Shown here: piece after piece, positions 42,689 through 51,499 of the stretch
Layout: the number at the start of each line of letters is the position of its first letter
How positions within the stretch are numbered: the stretch's first letter is position 1
From: Thermus caldifontis
GTDB lineage: Bacteria; Deinococcota; Deinococci; Deinococcales; Thermaceae
Assembly: GCF_003336745.1 (NCBI RefSeq)
Contig: NZ_QGMX01000001.1
Span: forward strand, 304,794 to 368,793
Length of the DNA stretch: 64,000 bases
Reading direction: 5' to 3'
The notes under the pieces: generated by a model
The model's database searches: none
What the model saw: only the letters and a program-made list of their open reading frames with translations
What the model was told of the DNA's origin: nothing
Made by a program: the position numbers and the translations under genes

Positions 42689-44449
42689 ATGGCCCCAGCA
42701 AAAGGCATGTCGCCCGTGGTGCGCAATCCGTTGATTACCGCTATTGTGGTGGTCCTCTTGGCTATTCTGGCCTACCCGGTAGGAGGGCAGTACCTGACCT
42801 CCCTGGTACTTATCATCGGCAGCATCTTGGTCTACTTGGTTCTGGCCCTCACCCTCCGCTCCCAGGCTGCTGCTGACTTTTATGTGGCAGGCCGCTCTAT
42901 CCCGGCGGTGGTGAACGGAGCCGCCACCGCCGCCGACTGGATGTCGGCGGCCAGCTTCCTCTCCATGGCGGGGATCATCGCCTTTCTGGGCTTTGACGCC
43001 CTGCCCTACGTGATCGGCTGGACCCTGGGCTATACCCTCATGGCCTTCACCATCGCCCCCTTCGTGCGCAAGTCCGGCACCTACACCGTGCCAGAGCTTA
43101 TTGAGCGTCTGGCAGGCAACTGGTCCACGGCCCGGGTCATCGCGGTGCTCATGGTCTTTATCACCTCTCTCACCTACCTCACCGCCCAGCTGGTGGGGGT
43201 GGGTGTGGTCTTTTCCCGCTTCTTGGGTATCCCCGCCACCATAGCCGTCTTCGTGGGCGTGTTCGGGGCCTTAGCCTACGCTTGGACCAGCGGCTGGCGG
43301 AGCATCACCTGGGTGCAGTTCGTGCAATACTGGGTGCTCATCTCCATGTACCTCCTGCCGGTGCTCATCGCCAGCGCTTACTTGGGGCTTCTTCCCATAC
43401 CCCACCTCCAATACGGCCCCCTCTTGGCCGAGGTGGAGGCCCGGGAAGCCGCCGCAGGCGTTAGCCCCCTGTGGACCGAACCCCTGGCCCGGCCCTTCGC
43501 CGGCGGGACAGGGATGCTGAACTGGATCCTGGCCGCCTTGGTCCTCATGCTGGGTACCATGGGCCTGCCCCACATCCTGGTTCGTTTCTACACCGTCACC
43601 AACGTGCACGCCGCCCGCCTAAGTGTGGGCTGGGCCCTTCTTTTCATCGGCCTCCTCTACACCACCGCCTCCATCTATGCCGCCATCGCCCGGCTTTCCA
43701 TCAGTAATCTTTGGAACAAACCCCTAGATGTGGTGATGAACACCACCTGGATCCAAAAGTGGCTTCCCACAGGCTTAGTCAAGATAAGTGACGCCAACGG
43801 GGACGGGATCATTCAAGCAGCGGAACTCTCCTTCCACAACGACATCGTGGTGGTGGGGATGCCGGACATGTTCGGCATGCTGTGGCTCATCTCGCCCCTG
43901 GTGGCCGTGGGCGGTTTGGCTGCGGCGCTTTCCACCGCCGACGGGCTTCTCCTCGCTATGTCCACCGCCATCTCCCGGGACATTTACAAGCGCTTCATCA
44001 ACCCCCAAGCCTCGGAGGCAGGGGAGGTGGGCTTCGTGCGGGCCATGCTGGTGGTCATCGGCTTGGTGGGAGGCTACTTGGGCTACTTGGCTATTCGGGA
44101 CCCCGGCTTTAGCCGCTACGTGGCCCTGCTGGTAGGCTGGGCCTTCGTCTTCGCTGCCTCCACCTTTACCCCGGCCATCATGCTGGGCATCTTCTGGAAG
44201 CGGCTTAACCGTTACGGAATCGTAGCGGGGCTGATCGTGGGCATGGCCGTGGCCTTACCCTACGTGCTGGCCGTGGGCATCTTTAACGCCCCTCCCTTGG
44301 CCCTCTTCGGGCAGAAGATCGGCACCATCGCCTGGGGAGCCGTCTCCTTCCTGGCCAATGCCCTCACCGCCATTGTGGTCTCCCTGCTCACGCCCCCTGA
44401 GGGGAAGGAACGGGAGGCCTTTGTGGATCACATGCGCATGCCCGACTAG
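42689..44449 (+). CDS. Sodium:solute symporter (VC_2705/ActP-like), acetate-type
   Basis: 586 residues with about 13 membrane helices of the SSS (LeuT-like) fold. ADFYVAGRSIPAVVNGAATAADWMSAASFL is the substrate/Na core; GTMGLPHILVRFYTV and the STADGLLLAMSTAISRDIYKR segment are conserved in this subfamily. Near residue 368 an extra-membrane loop carries DANGDGIIQAAE, a perfect-looking EF-hand calcium loop. Imports short-chain carboxylates such as acetate with sodium. Partner of the DUF4212 protein; same transcript. Confidence 0.88.
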   Translation: MAPAKGMSPVVRNPLITAIVVVLLAILAYPVGGQYLTSLVLIIGSILVYLVLALTLRSQAAADFYVAGRSIPAVVNGAATAADWMSAASFLSMAGIIAFLGFDALPYVIGWTLGYTLMAFTIAPFVRKSGTYTVPELIERLAGNWSTARVIAVLMVFITSLTYLTAQLVGVGVVFSRFLGIPATIAVFVGVFGALAYAWTSGWRSITWVQFVQYWVLISMYLLPVLIASAYLGLLPIPHLQYGPLLAEVEAREAAAGVSPLWTEPLARPFAGGTGMLNWILAALVLMLGTMGLPHILVRFYTVTNVHAARLSVGWALLFIGLLYTTASIYAAIARLSISNLWNKPLDVVMNTTWIQKWLPTGLVKISDANGDGIIQAAELSFHNDIVVVGMPDMFGMLWLISPLVAVGGLAAALSTADGLLLAMSTAISRDIYKRFINPQASEAGEVGFVRAMLVVIGLVGGYLGYLAIRDPGFSRYVALLVGWAFVFAASTFTPAIMLGIFWKRLNRYGIVAGLIVGMAVALPYVLAVGIFNAPPLALFGQKIGTIAWGAVSFLANALTAIVVSLLTPPEGKEREAFVDHMRMPD

Positions 44450-44452
44450 GGG

Positions 44453-44788
44453 CTATGCCTTGCGGGGGGGCCAGGCCACCCTGGCCCCCTTTTTGAAGGC
44501 CGTAAGGACCACAAGCCGGGGACGCCCAAAACGAAACACTTGGGTAACGGCAAGCCGTAGGCCCTCCCACTCGTCGTAGCAAAAAAGCCGTTTCCCTCCC
44601 AGCAGGCGTTCCCAGGGCCCGGCGGCCTCGTCAAAGCAGCTTACCCCTCGCTCCAGCCCACCCCGGGTCCAGACGAAAAGATGGTAGGCCACCTGGTCCT
44701 CGAGGCGCCGCATCCTCCCCGGGGCTCGCACAAAACGCTCCACGTACTCCACCAGCTTGCCGTACACCGCCTGCTTTTCCTCTTCCAT
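44453..44788 (-). CDS. Uncharacterised protein, 111 aa
   Basis: From ATG 44788, 7 bases after TATAGT (44796-44801), a leaderless promoter. MEEEKQAVYGKLVEYVERFV is helical; then VAYHLFVWTRGGLERG, CFDEAAGPWERLLGGKRLFCYDEWEG, and a basic end (FKKGARVAWPPRKA). Soluble, two cysteines, no family recognised. It is convergent with the symporter and divergent from the cNMP/CBS gene, so it may share their control. Confidence 0.7.
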   Translation of the reverse strand: MEEEKQAVYGKLVEYVERFVRAPGRMRRLEDQVAYHLFVWTRGGLERGVSCFDEAAGPWERLLGGKRLFCYDEWEGLRLAVTQVFRFGRPRLVVLTAFKKGARVAWPPRKA

Positions 44789-44817
44789 ATGCCATACTAT
44801 AAGCACAAACCCAGGCC

Positions 44818-46575
44818 ATGGCTGTAGACCTCCTAGCCAAAATCCCCCCTCTGGACCGGCTCCCCCAGGAGGAGCTGGAACAGCTGGGTCGGTCCGCCTC
44901 TACCCTTGACCTAGCCCCCCAAACCACCCTTCTAACCCAGGGGGGCAGTCCCTCCCAAAACCTCTACCTCCTCCTAGAGGGCCAAGTGGCCCTCCTGGAC
45001 GGGGAACGGGAGGTAGGGACCCTGGAGGCGGGGGAGTTTTTCGGCTTCCCTTCCCTCCTTTCCGGGGAACCCCCGGCCCTAAGCGTGGTGGCCAAAACCC
45101 CGGTCAAGGTCCTGTCCTTTCCCAAGGAGGCCTTCCAAAGGCTCCTGGCCCACCCGGAAATCGCCCGCTTCTTCGGCCAGGGCCTCGTGGAGAGGGTGCG
45201 GCTTCGCATGGACCTAGAACCCTCCCTCTTGGCCCCGGTGGGAAGCCTGGTCCGCCGTTCCCCTTCCTTTATCCCCCCTTCGGCCACGGTGGAAGAGGCC
45301 GCGAGGAGGATGCGCCAAGAAGGCATCTCCAGCCTCCTGGTGGAAGGGGAGCCTTTGGGCATCCTCACGGACCGCGACCTAAGAAACCGGGTCCTGGCGG
45401 AAGGCCTTCCCCCCTCCACCCCCGTGGCCCGGGTGATGAGCGCGCCCCTCTTCACCCTCCCGGCGGAAACCCCCATCCATGAGGCCCTGGCGGCCATGGT
45501 GGAGCGGGGCATCCACCACCTGCCCCTTACGGAAGGGGGGCAGGTGGTGGGGGTGGTCACCCATACCGACCTGCTCCTCAACCAGGCCCAAAGCCCCTTG
45601 GTCCTCCTCCGGCGGATCGAAAGGCTGGAGCTTTCCCGCTATGGCCTCGAGGTGGCCTCTTTGGTGGAGAGCCTTGTCCAAAGGGGCCTCGGGGGCGTGG
45701 AGGTCGGCCGGGTGGTGGCCTCCTTGAACGACGCCCTCATCCGCCGGCTGGCCAAGGAGGCGGAAAGGGCCTTGGGCCCGGCCCCGGTTGCCTATAGCTT
45801 CATGGTTTTCGGCTCCGAGGGGCGAAGGGAGCAGGCCCTCCTCACCGACCAGGACAACGCCCTTGTCCTGGCGGAAGGGGGGCACGACCCCTACTTCCAG
45901 GCCCTGGCGGAGCACGTGGTGGGAGGGCTCATCCAGGCCGGCATCCCCGAGTGCAAGGGCGGCTACATGGCCACCCGCTGGCGCAAGACGCTCGCCCAAT
46001 GGCAAGACACCTTTCGGCGTTGGATGGAAACCCCCGAGCCCCAAGCCCTCCTGGATACCCAGATTTTCTTTGACTTCCGCTCCGCAGCCGGTGGCCTTTC
46101 CCTAAAGCCTTTGGAGGAAACGGTGTTGGAGGGAAGCCAGAAGGGGGTCTTCCGCTACCACCTGGCCCAGGCCAGCCTAGCCTTCCGCCCACCCTTGGGT
46201 TTTCTGGGCAGGGTGCGCACCGAGGAGGGCTTTCTTGACCTGAAGCGGCACGCCATCGCCCCCATCGTGGCCCTGGCCCGGCTTTACGCCCTTCTAGCGG
46301 GAAGCCTGGCCAAGGGCACAGTGGAAAGGCTACGGGCGGCGGCGGAGGCCGGCACCCTAAGCCAGGAGGGAGCGGAAAGGTTGGAGGAGGCCTTCCGCTT
46401 CTTCTTCACCCTGCGCCTCAAGCACCAGCTTCTGGCCCTGCGCCAGGGAAAGCCGGTGGAAAACCGCATCCTCTGGGCCACGTTGAGCCCGGGAGAAAAG
46501 CGGAGGGCCCTCGAGGGGTTCCGGGCCATCGCCGAGCTTCAGGAAAGCACCGCAAGCCGGTTCCAACTGCGATGA
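44818..46575 (+). CDS. cNMP-binding / CBS-pair / DUF294 nucleotidyltransferase-like protein
   Basis: 585 residues. About 8-110: cyclic-nucleotide-binding fold (YLLLEGQVALLDGEREVGTLEAGEFFG). About 145-265: two CBS domains (GILTDRDLRNRVL; GVVTHTDLL). About 310-420: DUF294 nucleotidyltransferase with GSEGRREQALLTDQDNALV, including D-x-D metal residues. C-terminal helical DUF294_C. Proteins of this layout accompany acetate symporters and CrbS-type kinases in proteobacteria. Probably couples an adenylate or nucleotide signal to a protein modification; targets unknown. Starts the second operon of the island, overlapping the next gene by ATGA. Confidence 0.88.
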   Translation: MAVDLLAKIPPLDRLPQEELEQLGRSASTLDLAPQTTLLTQGGSPSQNLYLLLEGQVALLDGEREVGTLEAGEFFGFPSLLSGEPPALSVVAKTPVKVLSFPKEAFQRLLAHPEIARFFGQGLVERVRLRMDLEPSLLAPVGSLVRRSPSFIPPSATVEEAARRMRQEGISSLLVEGEPLGILTDRDLRNRVLAEGLPPSTPVARVMSAPLFTLPAETPIHEALAAMVERGIHHLPLTEGGQVVGVVTHTDLLLNQAQSPLVLLRRIERLELSRYGLEVASLVESLVQRGLGGVEVGRVVASLNDALIRRLAKEAERALGPAPVAYSFMVFGSEGRREQALLTDQDNALVLAEGGHDPYFQALAEHVVGGLIQAGIPECKGGYMATRWRKTLAQWQDTFRRWMETPEPQALLDTQIFFDFRSAAGGLSLKPLEETVLEGSQKGVFRYHLAQASLAFRPPLGFLGRVRTEEGFLDLKRHAIAPIVALARLYALLAGSLAKGTVERLRAAAEAGTLSQEGAERLEEAFRFFFTLRLKHQLLALRQGKPVENRILWATLSPGEKRRALEGFRAIAELQESTASRFQLR

Positions 46576-46748
46576 AGGAGAAAGCCCTCGCCCTCTTCCT
46601 CCTGGCCTTAGTCCTCTTCACCTTACCCCTGGAGCTCTTTTCCTGGGGGGGAAGGAGCCTATGGGGAATCCCCGCCGCCTACCTCTACCTCTTCCTGGCC
46701 TGGAGCCTCGTCATCCTCCTGGCCTATAGGCTCTACCGCAAGCCATGA
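46572..46748 (+). CDS. Small two-helix membrane protein, 58 aa
   Basis: MKEKALALFLLALVLFTLPL and AAYLYLFLAWSLVILLAYRLY form two membrane helices linked by a Gly/Trp turn (FSWGGRSLWG). ATG 46572 overlaps the previous stop; its own stop overlaps the next start. It lies directly before the symporter-like kinase, as DUF4212 lies before the true symporter, suggesting an analogous small subunit for the kinase's transporter domain. That parallel is inference. Confidence 0.75.
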   Translation: MKEKALALFLLALVLFTLPLELFSWGGRSLWGIPAAYLYLFLAWSLVILLAYRLYRKP

Positions 46749-49258
46749 GCGCCCTGGCTTTGTTCCTCTTTCTCCTCCTTTACCTGGCCTCCTTGTTCCT
46801 GGTGGCCCTCTGGGGGGAGGGCCGGGGAAGAGGCCTAGCCCAAAGTGCCCACGCCTATGCCTTTTCCCTGGCGGTCTACGCCACCGCCTGGACCTTTTTC
46901 GGAAGCGTGGGCCGGGCGGCCACGGAGGGAGCCACCTTCCTTCCCATCTATCTGGGCCCCACCCTGGTCCTTTTCCTCTGGCCCTTTTTGCACGGAAGGC
47001 TTCTGGAGCTGGCCCGCTCCCACCGCCTCACCTCCTGGGCCGACTTCCTTTTCCTCCGCTATGGCCCCGGTATCCTTGGCCCCCTCACCGCCCTTTTTCT
47101 CGTGGTGGGGCTTCTTCCCTACCTGGCCCTGCAGCTCAAGGCCATCGCCCAAGCCTTCCTCTTCCTAAGCGGAGGAAAGGCTCCTTTAGGGGATGTGGCC
47201 CTCCCCACCGCCTTGCTCCTGGCCCTATTCGCCATCCTCTTCGGCACCCGGCACCTGGACCCCTCGGAAAAGCACCCCGGCCTGGTGCTGGCGGTGGCCT
47301 TTGAATCCTGGGTGAAGCTCCTCGCCTTCCTCCTGGTGGGTGGGTTTGTGCTTTGGCACCTGGGCAGCCCCTTTCCCCGGGCCCTTCAGGATCCCGAACT
47401 CCTTCCCCTGCTTTCACCCCCAAAGGGCCTTTCCGGGCAGGTGGCCTGGGGGAGCCTGGTGGCCCTCTCCGGCCTGGCCTTCCTCTTCCTGCCCCGGCAG
47501 TTCCACGTGAGCGTGGTGGAAAATGCCGACCCCGGGCACCTGCGCCTGGCCGCCTGGCTTTTTCCCTTTTACCTCCTCCTCATCAACCTGCCCGTCCTTC
47601 CCTTAGCCCTTTGGGGGCGCACCCTTTTGCCTGGGGGGAACCCCGACCTCTACGTGCTAGCCCTGCCCTTGGAGCTGGGAAGCCAGGGGGTAGCCCTTTT
47701 AGCCTTCCTGGGTGGGGTTTCCGCCGCCACCGCCATGGTGATCGTGGAGAGCCTGGCCCTTTCCATCCTCATCTCCAACCACCTCCTCTCCCCCTGGCTC
47801 CTAAGGTGGAAGGCCTTGGGAAGCCTCCTGCTTTGGCGAAGGCTCTCCATCCTCCTGGTGATGCTTCTTTCCTACCTTTACTTCCGCCTGGCGGGGGAGG
47901 CCTACGCCTTGGTGGCCATGGGCCTCATCTCCTTTGTGGCCGTGGCCCAGCTGGCCCCCGCGGGGCTTTTGGGGCTCTTCTGGAAGGGAGCCACCCCCCA
48001 AGGCGCCCTGGCTGGCCTCCTGGGAGGGATGGCCCTTTGGACCTATACCCTCTTCCTGCCCGCCTTGGCCCGCTCTGGCTGGCTTCCCAAAGGGTTTCTG
48101 GAGGGTCCCCATCCCCTCCTCCACCCCCAAGGGCTTTTGGGCCTCCAAGGCCTTGACCCCATAACCCATGGCTTTCTCGCCAGCGTGGGGCTGAACCTGG
48201 CCCTTGCGGTGGGGGTTTCCCTCTTCACCCGGAAGGGCCCTACCCCGGAGGGGCGCACCGGGGAACCGGCGGAGCTGGCCGCCTTGGTGGGCCGGGTCCT
48301 GGGCCCAGAGGCGGAAAAGGCCTTCCGGGGAGAAGCCAAGGCCCTTTCTGGCCCCAAGGCCGTGGCCCTGGCGGAGTCCTGGCTTTCCGCCTCGGTGGGC
48401 CCCGCCACCGCCAGGCTCCTCCTCCTTTCCGCCACCCGGGAGGCTCCCGAGGCCCCTTCCCCCTTTGAAGCCCTCCTGGAGGAAGCCGCCCGGGAGTCGC
48501 GGGAGGTGCGAGCCTACGCCCGGGCTTTGGAAGAGGCCAAGCGGGAGCTAGCGGAGGCGTACGAACGCCTAAAGGCCTTGGACCAGGCCAAGGACGAGAT
48601 CCTGGCCGCCGTCTCCCACGAGCTCAAGACCCCCCTCACCGCGGTGCGGGCCTTGGCGGAGATCCTCGAGGCCAACCCCGACCTCAGCGAGGAGGAAAGG
48701 CACCGCTTCACCGCCCTCCTCGCCAAGGAGGCTGCCCGCCTTTCCCGCCTGGTGGAGGAGGTGCTGGCCTACACCCGGTTGCAAGCGGGGGTGCCTTTGG
48801 CCAGGAGCCCCACGGACCTTAAGGCCTTGGCGGAGGAGGCCTTGGCCTTGGTGGAACCCCTGGCCCGGGAAAGGGGGATTACAATGGAGTCCCAGCTGGC
48901 GGGGGTCCAGGCCGTCACCGATCGGGACCGGGTGCTCCAGGTGCTCCTAAACCTCCTCCACAACGCCCTGCGCCACGCACAAAACCGGGTGCGCCTCGAG
49001 GTGGCTCCCGGCAACCACGAGGTCCTTTTCCGCATCCAAGACGACGGGCCCGGGGTACCCCAAGAGGCCAAGGCCCTGGTATTTGAACCCTTTCAGAGCT
49101 TTTCCGGCGGCACGGGCCTGGGGCTTTTCCTGGCCAAGAGGCTCGTGGAAGGATTGGGAGGCCGGATCTGGCTGGAAAGCAGGGAGGGGAATGGGGCCTC
49201 CTTCGCCTTCACCCTCCCCTTGGAGGTGAAGCATGAGAATCCTGGTGGTGGACGATGA
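46745..49258 (+). CDS. Symporter-domain histidine kinase (CbrA/CrbS-like)
   Basis: 837 residues. About 1-490: sodium:solute symporter-like domain with around 13 helices (AYATAWTFFGSVGRAATEG-like start, LGGVSAATAMVIVESLALSI). About 590-620: coiled coil (EAKRELAEAYERLKALDQAKD). HisKA with phospho-His near residue 625 in AAVSHELKTPLTAVR. HATPase with NLLHNALRHA, DDGPGVP, GGTGLGLFLAKRLVEGLGG. Such kinases (CrbS, CbrA) sense or respond to substrates such as acetate, and CrbS controls acs in gamma-proteobacteria. The receiver gene overlaps its 3' end. Confidence 0.92.
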   Translation: MSALALFLFLLLYLASLFLVALWGEGRGRGLAQSAHAYAFSLAVYATAWTFFGSVGRAATEGATFLPIYLGPTLVLFLWPFLHGRLLELARSHRLTSWADFLFLRYGPGILGPLTALFLVVGLLPYLALQLKAIAQAFLFLSGGKAPLGDVALPTALLLALFAILFGTRHLDPSEKHPGLVLAVAFESWVKLLAFLLVGGFVLWHLGSPFPRALQDPELLPLLSPPKGLSGQVAWGSLVALSGLAFLFLPRQFHVSVVENADPGHLRLAAWLFPFYLLLINLPVLPLALWGRTLLPGGNPDLYVLALPLELGSQGVALLAFLGGVSAATAMVIVESLALSILISNHLLSPWLLRWKALGSLLLWRRLSILLVMLLSYLYFRLAGEAYALVAMGLISFVAVAQLAPAGLLGLFWKGATPQGALAGLLGGMALWTYTLFLPALARSGWLPKGFLEGPHPLLHPQGLLGLQGLDPITHGFLASVGLNLALAVGVSLFTRKGPTPEGRTGEPAELAALVGRVLGPEAEKAFRGEAKALSGPKAVALAESWLSASVGPATARLLLLSATREAPEAPSPFEALLEEAARESREVRAYARALEEAKRELAEAYERLKALDQAKDEILAAVSHELKTPLTAVRALAEILEANPDLSEEERHRFTALLAKEAARLSRLVEEVLAYTRLQAGVPLARSPTDLKALAEEALALVEPLARERGITMESQLAGVQAVTDRDRVLQVLLNLLHNALRHAQNRVRLEVAPGNHEVLFRIQDDGPGVPQEAKALVFEPFQSFSGGTGLGLFLAKRLVEGLGGRIWLESREGNGASFAFTLPLEVKHENPGGGR

Positions 49259-49589
49259 GGAAAGCATCCTGGTGCCCCTGGAGTTCCTCCTGAAGAGGGC
49301 CGGGTACGAGGTGGTCCTGGCCCGCACGGGGGAGGAAGCCTTAAAAGCCCTGGAGCAGGAGGCCTTTGACCTTCTGGTGCTGGACCTCATGCTTCCGGGC
49401 CTGGACGGTTTTGCCGTGCTGGAAAGAAGCCGTAACCTCCCCCACAGGCCCAAGGTCTTGGTCCTCACCGCCAGGGGGCGGGAGGCGGACCGGGCCAAGG
49501 CCCTGGCCCTGGGGGCCGAGGCCTTTATGGCCAAGCCCTTCGCCACCCAGGACCTTCTTGCCCAGGTGGAAAGGCTGGTAAAAGGATGA
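49233..49589 (+). CDS. Receiver-only response regulator
   Basis: 118 residues, a single REC domain: VVDDEESI (acidic pocket D7/D8), phospho-acceptor D51 in VLDLMLPG, LVLTARG and a Lys in FMAKPF. No DNA-binding output domain, unlike CrbR/CbrB partners. It overlaps the kinase by 26 bases and the next gene by 4. Output must be by protein contact, plausibly with the adjacent sensor-exonuclease or another DNA-binding protein. Confidence 0.92.
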   Translation: MRILVVDDEESILVPLEFLLKRAGYEVVLARTGEEALKALEQEAFDLLVLDLMLPGLDGFAVLERSRNLPHRPKVLVLTARGREADRAKALALGAEAFMAKPFATQDLLAQVERLVKG

Positions 49590-51484
49590 GGGAAGCCCTC
49601 CGCTTCTTAGGCGCCCTTCTCCTGGGCCTCCTCCTGGTGGGGGGTACGGTGGCGCTAGGGTTCTTCCTCCTTCTCCAAGGGGAGGACGCCCTAGCCCGGG
49701 AGTTCCTACGCCTGGTCCAGGCCAGGATTCCCGCACTCCTTTTCGTGGGGTTTCTCTTCATCCTGGTGCTGGGAGCCCTGCTCTACCCCGTGTTTCTAGG
49801 CTACCTGGCGGCCACCCGGGCCCTGGGGCAGGAGGCGGAGGTGATCCTGAGCAACCCAGGCCACCGCCTTCGCCCCCGGGGTCCTTTTGAGCTTCAGGCC
49901 CTTGCGGACCTCATCAACCGCCTGGCCCAGGAAAAGGAGGCCTTGGAACGGGAGGTGGCGGCCCGGATCGCCGAGGCCAAGACCCTCCTGGAAGAGGAGC
50001 GCAAGAAGCTGGCCCTTCTCATCGCCCACCTGCCCCAAGGGGTGGTCCTGGCCAACCCCAAGGGCCAGGTCCTCCTCTATAACCCCGCCGCCCGGGGGCT
50101 TCTGGGGGAGGGCCTGGGGGTGGGCAAAAGCCTCCTGGGCCTTCTGGACCGGGGGCTTTGGGTCCACGCCCTAAGCCTTCCCGAGGAGCGCTTTCTCACC
50201 CAGGGGCCCAAGGGGGCCTTGTGGCTTCAGGTGGTGCCCCTGGAGGGCAACGAGAGGTACCTGGTCCTTCTGGAAGGGGCCAAAGAGGAAGGGGCTCTGG
50301 AGGGAGGGCTCCTTCACCAACTGCGGGACAAACTGGCTGGGCTTAAGGCCTTGGTGGAGGTGCTGCACCTGGAGGTGCAAACCCCCCGTCTGCAAGCCCT
50401 CCTGAACACGGCTAGGGCCACTGCGGAAGAGCTTGGCCAGCTCCTCGCCTCCTGGAGGCCCCCACCCCAGGCGGCGGAGGTACTGGCGGAGGACCTCCTT
50501 CCCCTCCTCCTGGAGACCCTGGAGCGAGAGGCGGGCATCGCCCCCGGCTTCTCCCTGGAGGAGGAGGCCAGGGGGCTTCTGGTGTTGGCGGACACCTACG
50601 CCTTGGCCCGGGGCTTGGCGGAGGCCCTCGAGGAGGTGGAGGAAGCCTTCTTGGCCGCCAGGCGGGAGGATGGCTTCCTTCACCTCACCCTAACCCTCCC
50701 GGAGGGGGGTGGGGGCGTCCGGTTGCCTCCCCTGCTGGAGGAAGCCGCCGGGCGCTCGGGGGGAAGCGCCTGGAAGGAGGCCTTTCGCCTCCACCTCCTC
50801 CTTCCCGCACGGGAAGCCCCTAGGCTCCCCGCCCAAGAAGGACCCCCTCCCAGGGCCGTGGTCTTTGACCTTACCCTCCTCCAAGTCCCGGAGGAACTGG
50901 AGGAAGCCCCCTTAGAGGGCCTCCTCTACACGGCCTTTGACCTGGAAACCACGGGTTTGGACCCGGAAAAGGACGCCATCGTCGCCCTAGGAGGGGTGCA
51001 CGTTTTAGGGCAAAGGGTGCTCCGCCAGGAGGTCTTTGAGGCCCTGGTGGACCCCGGCCGGCCCATCCCCAAGGCTTCCAGCCAGGTGCACGGGCTAACC
51101 TGGGAGATGCTCCAGGGGAAACCCCGGCTGGAAGAGGTCCTTCCCGCCTTCCGCGCCTTTTTGGAGGATAGCGTCCTCCTGGCCCACAACGGAGCCTTTG
51201 ACATGGCCTTTTTGCGGCGGGTGGGCATCCACCAACCCCCCTTGGTGGACACCCTGCTCCTTTCCCACCTCCTCTTCCCCGACCTAAAGGACCACCGTCT
51301 GGAAGCCTTGGCGGAACGCTTCGGGGTACCGGTGGTGGGGCGGCACACCGCCTTGGGGGACGCCCTCATGACCGCCGAGGTCTTTGCCCGGATGCTTCCC
51401 CTTCTTAAGGCCAAGGGGTACCGCACCCTGGGGAGGACCCTCGAGGCCTGCGCCAAGCTGCCCCTGGCCAAACTGCAATACTAA
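49586..51484 (+). CDS. Membrane sensor (PAS, degenerate kinase) fused to DEDDh exonuclease
   Basis: 632 residues. Two membrane helices (about 7-30 and 48-72), coiled coil (110-140), PAS-like (about 140-215: GVVLANPKGQVLLYNPAARGLLG). Then a DHp-like helix with H244 in LHQLRDKLAGLK but no recognisable ATP-binding N or G boxes, so probably no kinase activity. About 445-632: DnaQ/PolC-type 3'-5' exonuclease with all DEDDh residues: D452 and E454 (FDLETTG), D539 (NGAFDMAF), H587 and D592 (RHTALGDA). A membrane sensor carrying a nuclease is unusual; RNA, DNA or nucleotide-signal cleavage is possible. Last gene of the island. Confidence 0.88.
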   Translation: MREALRFLGALLLGLLLVGGTVALGFFLLLQGEDALAREFLRLVQARIPALLFVGFLFILVLGALLYPVFLGYLAATRALGQEAEVILSNPGHRLRPRGPFELQALADLINRLAQEKEALEREVAARIAEAKTLLEEERKKLALLIAHLPQGVVLANPKGQVLLYNPAARGLLGEGLGVGKSLLGLLDRGLWVHALSLPEERFLTQGPKGALWLQVVPLEGNERYLVLLEGAKEEGALEGGLLHQLRDKLAGLKALVEVLHLEVQTPRLQALLNTARATAEELGQLLASWRPPPQAAEVLAEDLLPLLLETLEREAGIAPGFSLEEEARGLLVLADTYALARGLAEALEEVEEAFLAARREDGFLHLTLTLPEGGGGVRLPPLLEEAAGRSGGSAWKEAFRLHLLLPAREAPRLPAQEGPPPRAVVFDLTLLQVPEELEEAPLEGLLYTAFDLETTGLDPEKDAIVALGGVHVLGQRVLRQEVFEALVDPGRPIPKASSQVHGLTWEMLQGKPRLEEVLPAFRAFLEDSVLLAHNGAFDMAFLRRVGIHQPPLVDTLLLSHLLFPDLKDHRLEALAERFGVPVVGRHTALGDALMTAEVFARMLPLLKAKGYRTLGRTLEACAKLPLAKLQY

Positions 51485-51499
51485 GCCCCGGTGGGGGGA

